DNA from: Rheum nobile | Lineage: Eukaryota > Streptophyta > Magnoliopsida > Caryophyllales > Polygonaceae | Direction: 5' to 3' | DNA: 64,000 bases | Assembly: GCA_027886185.1 (NCBI GenBank) | Contig: WOAB01000226.1 | Coordinates: 868,001 to 932,000 of the forward strand | In this document: positions 58,086 to 64,000 of the stretch, in pieces | Layout of the letters: every line of letters starts with the position of its first letter | How positions within the stretch are numbered: position 1 is the stretch's first letter | The notes under the pieces: model-generated | Told to the model about the DNA's origin: nothing | Seen by the model: the letters and a program-made list of their open reading frames with translations, nothing else | Database searches by the model: none | Translations under genes and position numbers: made by a program

Positions 58086-58326
58086 TTGTAAATGAAGGTG
58101 CAAACGGGAAGGTAAAAAATGAATAACAAAAGAGGAAGAAAACATTGCTTTACAGGCAATTACTCCTTACTCAAAGTTAAGAGTAATGTATGTCACTAGA
58201 TTGAGGTATCAAAGTCTCCAGGGCTACATGGTTCAACAATAATTGCAAATGTAACAAATTCCGATCCAGCCAAATATGAACCAAGTTGCAGAGGGGTGAA
58301 TACGCATTACGTGAATTACCGAAACT

Positions 58327-61300
58327 TTAAGCTTTCCTAACTATAATACGCCTTTCACGTTTGTACTCGACTTCGTCTCTTTGGTGCATAATCAGCAGTG
58401 CCCTTCTCACCTGGCAGATAGATGTCATGCAAGTCAGAGAAAAAAAAAAAAAAATGAACTATGAAAAGAAAAAGGCATGTATGTCAATGGTGAAGCTAAT
58501 TTTAGTGTAGCTCAGCAGACGATCTAGGAGAGCTCACAGAGTGCTTCTAATGGATACAAATACTTACAATGGACTCATTCATGCCCATACGGGTGAGTTC
58601 ATCAGTAAGTCGTCTCTCTGATATGTGGCTACCGATGCCAACTCTTCTTTTTATCTGGACCTCAGCTTGCTGTTTATAAAGGCAAAACCGGAAATGAAAC
58701 ATGAGTACAAGATAAAATATAGACATAAGTAATGATTTATTGATTTTGAAGTAGTCTTTTGACAAAACCTTTATTTCATTTGCCATCTCAGGTGTAAGGT
58801 TTATTTGATGGTTGATTCCAGAACGTGCTGCATCCATTGTTGAAACATTAAAAAGCCTTATTGCCTCCTTCACATGCTCATCAGTTGCCACATGGGACCT
58901 AAAATCAAAATTCAAACGTTAGGATCCCATCTCAGATACTAAATGAACAGCCAACTACGTAGATAACAGTGTAACTTCACAAATGGTTTCAAAATTCCAT
59001 GTTTTAGAGTTCCCATCAATTAGTCACTTTCTCCTTATAATTGCTAATGATTTGCACATATACATAACTTATATATCACTTGCTCTACTTCGTTAAAGGC
59101 CATATGGTTGGTTCTTGACAAGATAAAATGACAAAAAGCAAGGAGCTTCAAGTTGCTCCTTCGAAAGTATATACTTACAATCTCATTTTTGCAAGAGCCT
59201 CACTTAGCCTAATGATAGCTTCAAGCTGTCTTACAGTAATTGGAATTGCCGTTGCCTCCCCTGTTTCATTTGCCTGCTGCCTCATATTCTACAAGAGCCG
59301 TCATGGAAGCAAATTTTAGGAATAAAAAGTTCCCCTAGAGGTAGTTCAAATTCTAAAACATAGTCAAACAGCAATTCCAATTTCCAACGACTCAAATTCT
59401 TTATTCAGCTGAACAGTCAGACTCGCAGGTTCTTAAAATAATGGAGATATAAACTGTTTTCTGGACTTTCCCAATTTCTGAGATAGTGTATAGGTTTGTA
59501 GTTGTACATAAGTTGTTTACCTGACGAATGCTGACATATTCCGTCTGCAACTTTTTTGAAGCACTTTCAGACAGACGAGGATGGCATTCAGTTTTACAGT
59601 ATTGTATATACCTGCATTTTTTTCACTCAATGGTTCAGTGACAAGTTTATATTAAAGACAGCACAAATCCTGTGTGCTATCAAATGATACCTTAACAAGA
59701 ACAGTACCTTCTTAGCCAATTCTCCTCTTTTGATACTTTACTGTCACCCGAGGAAGCATGAGCTGATGCATGAATTTTAATTACATGACTAGCAATCATC
59801 TGCAAGAAGAAAACAGCCAATAACCACCTCTGTTATTCCATGAAGATTTTAAATGGCGAAAAAGCAATATAATTTAGAGTTTTTAGGAGCAACAATAGTG
59901 CTAATTAATATGAAAAGAGTACATAAAGGAATTTGCCCATTTCATCAGCAGATGCAAACTAAACACAATGTAATATAGCAGATATGTCGATCAAACAAAG
60001 GAATTATTGATTACCTTATCCTGACTGTACATCCTGATATCCTTCACAATGAAGATTAAGTCAAACCGTGAAAGAATAGTTGTCTGCAAATCAATGTTAT
60101 CCTGGGCAGTCTGTAAAAGAGAAATATATCTTATATTTAGTTTTTTCAGCTTGAAAAGAGAAACATAATAATTCAAACTCAAGATTGGGTAACTATCAAC
60201 AGATGTAAAACTCAAGCATTCAAGAATGAAACACAGACTTTTAGGTCATCATAACGTCCAGATGGAGGGTTTGCAGCTGCAAGAACAGAGGTTCTAGAAT
60301 TAAGAACAGTTGTGATTCCTGCTTTTGCAATTGAAATTGTCTGTTGCTCCATGGCTTCATGAATGGCAACTCTACATATAGCAAGCAATACAAAATCAAT
60401 CTTCAAATAACATAACATACAAACAGCATTACATCAGCACTTCCTACCCAGCTTACCTGTCCTCTGGTCTCATTTTGTCAAATTCATCAATGCAGACAAC
60501 ACCTCCATCAGCTAAAACCATGGCTCCACCTTCCAGGTAAAATTCACGCTGAAAATTAGCATTAAAAGTATTAGCAGGACTACAAAAGACAGCGAATGAT
60601 AGCAAAAAACTCAACCAAGAAGGAGAAAATGAGCTGAATATTTATTCGCTATGCCACATTACTTATAGGTTGACAGTATTTAAATAAACACTCGAGCACT
60701 CACTGTGCTGCTATCTTGAATCACAGAAGCAGTAAGACCAGCAGCTGATGAACCTTTTCCTGATGTATAAACAGCTATAGGTGCAGTCTTCTCGACAAAC
60801 TTCAGAAACTTCACAGGCAATTTAAATATCAGTACTTCCAATTCTGAATAAAGTGAAACAGTAGCATATGCAGAAGCCAAGTGTTATAGTCTAAAGAGCA
60901 TATGAAGTAGTATGATGTGGAGTGGAGATGTACCTGTGATTTTGCCGTGGAAGGATCTCCCAGGAGCAGAACATTAATATCACCCCTTAACTTCACACCA
61001 TCTGGCAAAATCTGCAACCGTAAAACAAATTCATTTGTGCATCCTGTTACTTGAAGATTAAAGGCCACCCAATTTACTTCAAAATTCTACCTTTCTTGAC
61101 CCTCCAAACAATAAGCAAGCAACAGCTTTCTTTACATCCTCGTGGCCAAATATGGAGGGAGCAATCTTAGAGCATACGCTTGCATATGCATCATGATTTG
61201 ACGCAAACCTTTTAAACTCTTCAATCTGCAAGAAATATTTAATAAACAAAAGACTCAAAGATATATCATACAGTAGACAATATATCTATGGATGAATGAT

Positions 61301-63194
61301 GCAAAAAAGAAATCCAAAAGCAAAAACTGATTATCATATATCCATTATAACCAGTCCTTTGAGAAGACAGGATACCAATCCAAGTGTTTTAAAGATTCAC
61401 TAGATCACAAATTCTCATAATTATCTCCAACTTAGAACCAGTTACAATCAAAATAACTTTTATGCTGTTTTTGAACACATTTTGACAATCCAGTTGACAG
61501 GGCATCACGGACAACTTCCTCATAATGAATGCTTGAGATTACATTTCAGCAGCATGCTTAAATCAAATATTAGTCATTTCATATGTTTCTTTCAACCAGA
61601 AGAAACATAATTTCAAGTATATGAAATTATAAGTGCAAATGCAGCAGTATAATATGCACAACGATTTAATGCATAAAAATTGGGTTCTTAATTTTAAACA
61701 AACAATAATAATACTGTTAAGACATTAACAGTAAAGCATTTGCAATATTTTTACCTCTTCCGATGTGAAAACAGACTGCCCTCTGGAGTTGGATTCACTT
61801 GTTTCCTCAATTCCAACAACTCTAATGTAAGGCTGCCTAATTGCAACTGCTGCCTTTTGACTGCATCATTGCCAAGGAGAAAAGGGATCAGCACTGCAGT
61901 TAAACCATGTATACAAATCCGAAAATATAAAACAAATAGATTGAGATGGAAAAGGTTCTTACTTAGTAGAGTTGGCTTGAAAAATGCTGTAAATCCCCAT
62001 GATAGTCAGTCTTGTACCAGGCACAATTGTTTGTACAAGATGACGATCCACTGACATAAGTATGTTCCTTGGAAGCTCCCCAGTAGGGACATCCTTCAAT
62101 TTTCATCGACAGAACATGCAACAATTTAGCACTCTCGAACAATCAGTCTTTACAACAACAAAAAACGTTGCCTAAAATAAACTAACCTCTGGATTCTCCT
62201 GCATTTTCAGAGTTTGCTGATCTACATACTTGCTTCTATCGGGAATCACAACCCACGGATCAATTGGACAAGATTCTTCACCAGGCTATTAGGATACCCA
62301 AATATAATACGTCACAAATGGGATTACATTTCAAATTTAGAAATTCAGAAATATAAGCAAAACCTAACATGAAAAGCAATTAAAAACAAACCTGAGCAAC
62401 ATGATCACATGAACGAGGGATGAGTGCCCCTCCCAGACCAGGACGGCAAGGTACCATCTTCACATTGCTACAGTTCTTACACAAGAGTGTGACATAAGTA
62501 GCTTTAGCTTTGGTCCTTGAAGCAGCTATAGTAATCCCAGATATCTTCACAAGTTTCGATATGTATTGAGCCTACAGAAAAATCCCAAACTTATTGAAAT
62601 CAACGGAAGAGAAACAAAAAAAACCCTAAAATTCGCCTGAGAGGTTTAAATTTCACAAGATTACAAACCCCAAGAGATCGCATGGAAATAGGGTCCTCCT
62701 TAGATTCCAGTAGAATCTGAACATCGCCAGTGAGTGGATCCTCCATCTCTCCAGTCTCCCCGGCCACCTTGGACTTCAAACCTTGCGAAACCTCAGCCGC
62801 TGCTTGCTCAAACTGAAGTCAAAATCAGAAAAAATAGAGTCAGACATTTCAGGAACAAAAGCAAAGAAGCGCAAATTTGAAAATCGAAGTAGATATTGAA
62901 GAGAAATACGAGAGGCAGGTAGTCGGCAGGGGAGGAGCGGAGCTTGGAAGGTAGAACGGGATCGAAGCCATCGAGATCTTCGAGGTTGATCTTGAGATAT
63001 CTGCCGTTGTTGACCAGGCTTTCTCTGTAAGGGTAGACATTCTGATCTGTCTCGAAGTTTCGGATGAACTCCTTGAGCTTGAGGAGGATGGAGTGGCGGC
63101 TGGAGTCCTGGTCTCCGCCGAGGCCGGCGCCGCCGCCGCGGGGGAACTGAGCCTGGTCGCTGTAGTAGACTGCTCCTTCGTCCCAGCCCGACAT
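58327..63194 (-). CDS. MCM5: MCM5, subunit of the MCM2-7 replicative helicase
   Basis: MCM5 sits in the hexameric helicase that unwinds DNA at nuclear replication forks. Exons: 62910-63194, 62669-62812, 62392-62571, 62187-62285, 61963-62093, 61755-61860, 61091-61225, 60934-61011, 60704-60808, 60457-60548, 60239-60371, 60015-60110, 59708-59799, 59521-59611, 59179-59288, 58769-58898, 58568-58669, 58327-58410. Together they make 730 residues in frame, the usual length. The start MSGWDEGAVYYSDQ is typical of MCM5. A C4 zinc finger (CKNC ... C), Walker A GDPSTAKSQ, Walker B VVCIDEFDKMRPED, sensor-1 AAANPPSGRYDD, arginine finger LSRFDLIF and the C-terminal winged-helix region (VEYKRERRIIVRKA) are present. 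All introns are GT-AG. It looks functional. Confidence 0.97.
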
Positions 63195-63617
63195 CTCTCT
63201 TTTGGAAGGATTAGGGATTTGGATTCTCTCTCAGATAACAGGGTGAAGGAGAAGGCGCTTTGTTATGGTTAGGGCAAGAAATGAGCGGCAAAGGCTCTCT
63301 CACTGTCTAATGCATTCGGGGATCGGGATTTGGCGGGATTTTTTGGCGGGAAAATCTGGACCGGCCAGGACGAATCCGGTCCGGTCCGGTCCGGCCTCAT
63401 AAATATTATTTTCTGGGTTTTAATTTTAACTATGTGTATGTAGTTTACAAATGTTTACGTACTGTCTGTTTGGATGACTCTCATAATGTATTTTAATGTA
63501 TTAAATTATATTATTTTATATTAAATGTCATTATTTAATACAATTTAATATATTAAAATATATTTTAAAAGTAATTCAAATAGATCTTATGTCATCCATT
63601 ATATGCTCATTTCAATA
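63195..63617. other. MCM5 upstream region
   Basis: It holds the probable MCM5 5' untranslated region and promoter, with the E2F-like sites and a short (GGTCC)n run at 63379-63397. The rest is AT-rich and featureless. Confidence 0.6.
63329..63353. promoter_or_regulatory. Two E2F-like sites upstream of MCM5
   Basis: TTTGGCGGGA (63329-63338) and TTTGGCGGGAAA (63342-63353) fit the E2F consensus TTTSSCGSS and lie 135-160 bp upstream of the MCM5 start codon. E2F control of MCM genes at G1/S is known in plants, so these are likely the S-phase switch for this gene. Confidence 0.8.
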
Positions 63618-64000
63618 TACGATTTCTATTTCACGCACTGGTAAAATTGTTATTTCACGCACTTGTTTGTCCGTCACGCATCATGTGTATGTGTCCGTTA
63701 TGGATGGATTCATTTGGTCCGTCACGGACGGATGCACATGGTCCGTGACGGACGAAACCCTAAATCAGAAAATTGAATGTTACTTGTCCCCACCTAACTA
63801 CATTAACTACCCTGTCATATCTCATCAATATTACGATCAAAATTAAACTCCAAACCTCTCTATCACTCTTCCTTTTCCCTCCCAAAACACATCTTCCATT
63901 CTCACCATCTTCCAAGAGTTCTTTTTCATGGCAAATGAAGATGATTTTTCCAACTTCAATGATAGAGAAGATGTTTCAAAGAGTTACAATTACAATGATG
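63618..64000 (+). mobile_element. MULE copy E4, left end, runs off right edge
   Basis: It starts near ACGATTTCTATTTCACGCAC, with the internal duplication GTTATTTCACGCAC, matching the E1 and E2 termini. CCGTCACGGACGGA motifs follow (63671-63752). Then come the 5' untranslated region (TTACTTGTCCCCACCTAACT, also seen reversed in E2 near 45800) and the first transposase exon. Confidence 0.85.
63928..64000 (+). CDS. MULE transposase first exon of E4 (partial)
   Basis: The ATG at 63928 opens MANEDDFSNFNDREDVSKSY, then NYND, lining up residue by residue with E2 exon 1 (MANQDDFFNFNDGEDASRDY). A 72-bp exon as in E2 and E3 would end at 63999, one base before the window edge. No damage is visible in what can be seen. 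Confidence 0.75.
   Translation, partial: MANEDDFSNFNDREDVSKSYNYND

Noticed and set aside
59128..59319. Small plus-strand frame across an MCM5 exon
   Set aside because: It is an antisense shadow of exon 15 and flanking introns.

Overview
The window is nuclear DNA from a flowering plant, most likely a eudicot. The evidence is two intron-rich plant housekeeping genes (a plasma-membrane H+-ATPase and MCM5), an Athila-type LTR retrotransposon, a Cassandra LTR carrying 5S rRNA sequence, plant L1 LINEs, and FAR1-type Mutator-like elements (MULEs) that carry plant-mobile-domain genes. The species cannot be named from the sequence. About 53 kb of the 64 kb is transposable-element sequence, often inserted one inside another; the ordinary host genes are in the last 11 kb. 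All alignments and exon limits below were made by eye, and nothing was checked against a database.

Layout. 1-6816: remains of Ty3/gypsy-type elements (an LTR piece on the minus strand, then a gag-only element ending in a 2.4-kb LTR). 6817-13864: MULE copy E1, with a transposase on + and a plant-mobile-domain (PMD) gene on -, converging; its left end is cut off by the LTR. 13865-16228: a copia gag scrap and a Helitron-like element containing a hAT-type MITE. 16229-33474: a Pack-MULE of originally about 1 kb that caught a piece of a BEL1-like homeobox gene. It was later enlarged by a second Pack-MULE, a MITE and a 14.6-kb Athila element; the Athila 5' LTR itself holds a foreign solo LTR. 33475-38178: a MITE, MULE copy E3 (a deletion derivative), Helitron-like ends and a foldback MITE. 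38179-45997: MULE copy E2, complete from end to end, with a Cassandra solo LTR inside its PMD gene. 46007-52200: degenerate sequence and two L1 fragments. 53273-58085: H+-ATPase gene. 58327-63194: MCM5 on the minus strand. 63618-64000: start of a fourth MULE copy, E4.

The most interesting system is the MULE family E1-E4. Each two-gene copy joins a FAR1/WRKY-GCM1-type DNA-binding domain, a MULE transposase core, a SWIM zinc finger, AT-hooks and a C-terminal OTU-type cysteine-protease domain in one protein, and carries a separate, convergently transcribed PMD gene. Terminal, intronic and central regions share a repeated palindromic motif, CCGTCACGG, a candidate binding site. Copies E1 and E2 are broken by different mutations; E3 keeps only the 5' ends of both genes; E4 runs out of the window.

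The host genes lie tail to tail about 240 bp apart. MCM5 looks complete (18 exons, 730 codons) and has two E2F-like sites upstream. The H+-ATPase is open through 13 exons (856 codons) and keeps its catalytic motifs, but it stops where the C-terminal autoinhibitory domain should begin and one intron has a GC donor. It is either a recently damaged gene or a pump without its usual brake.
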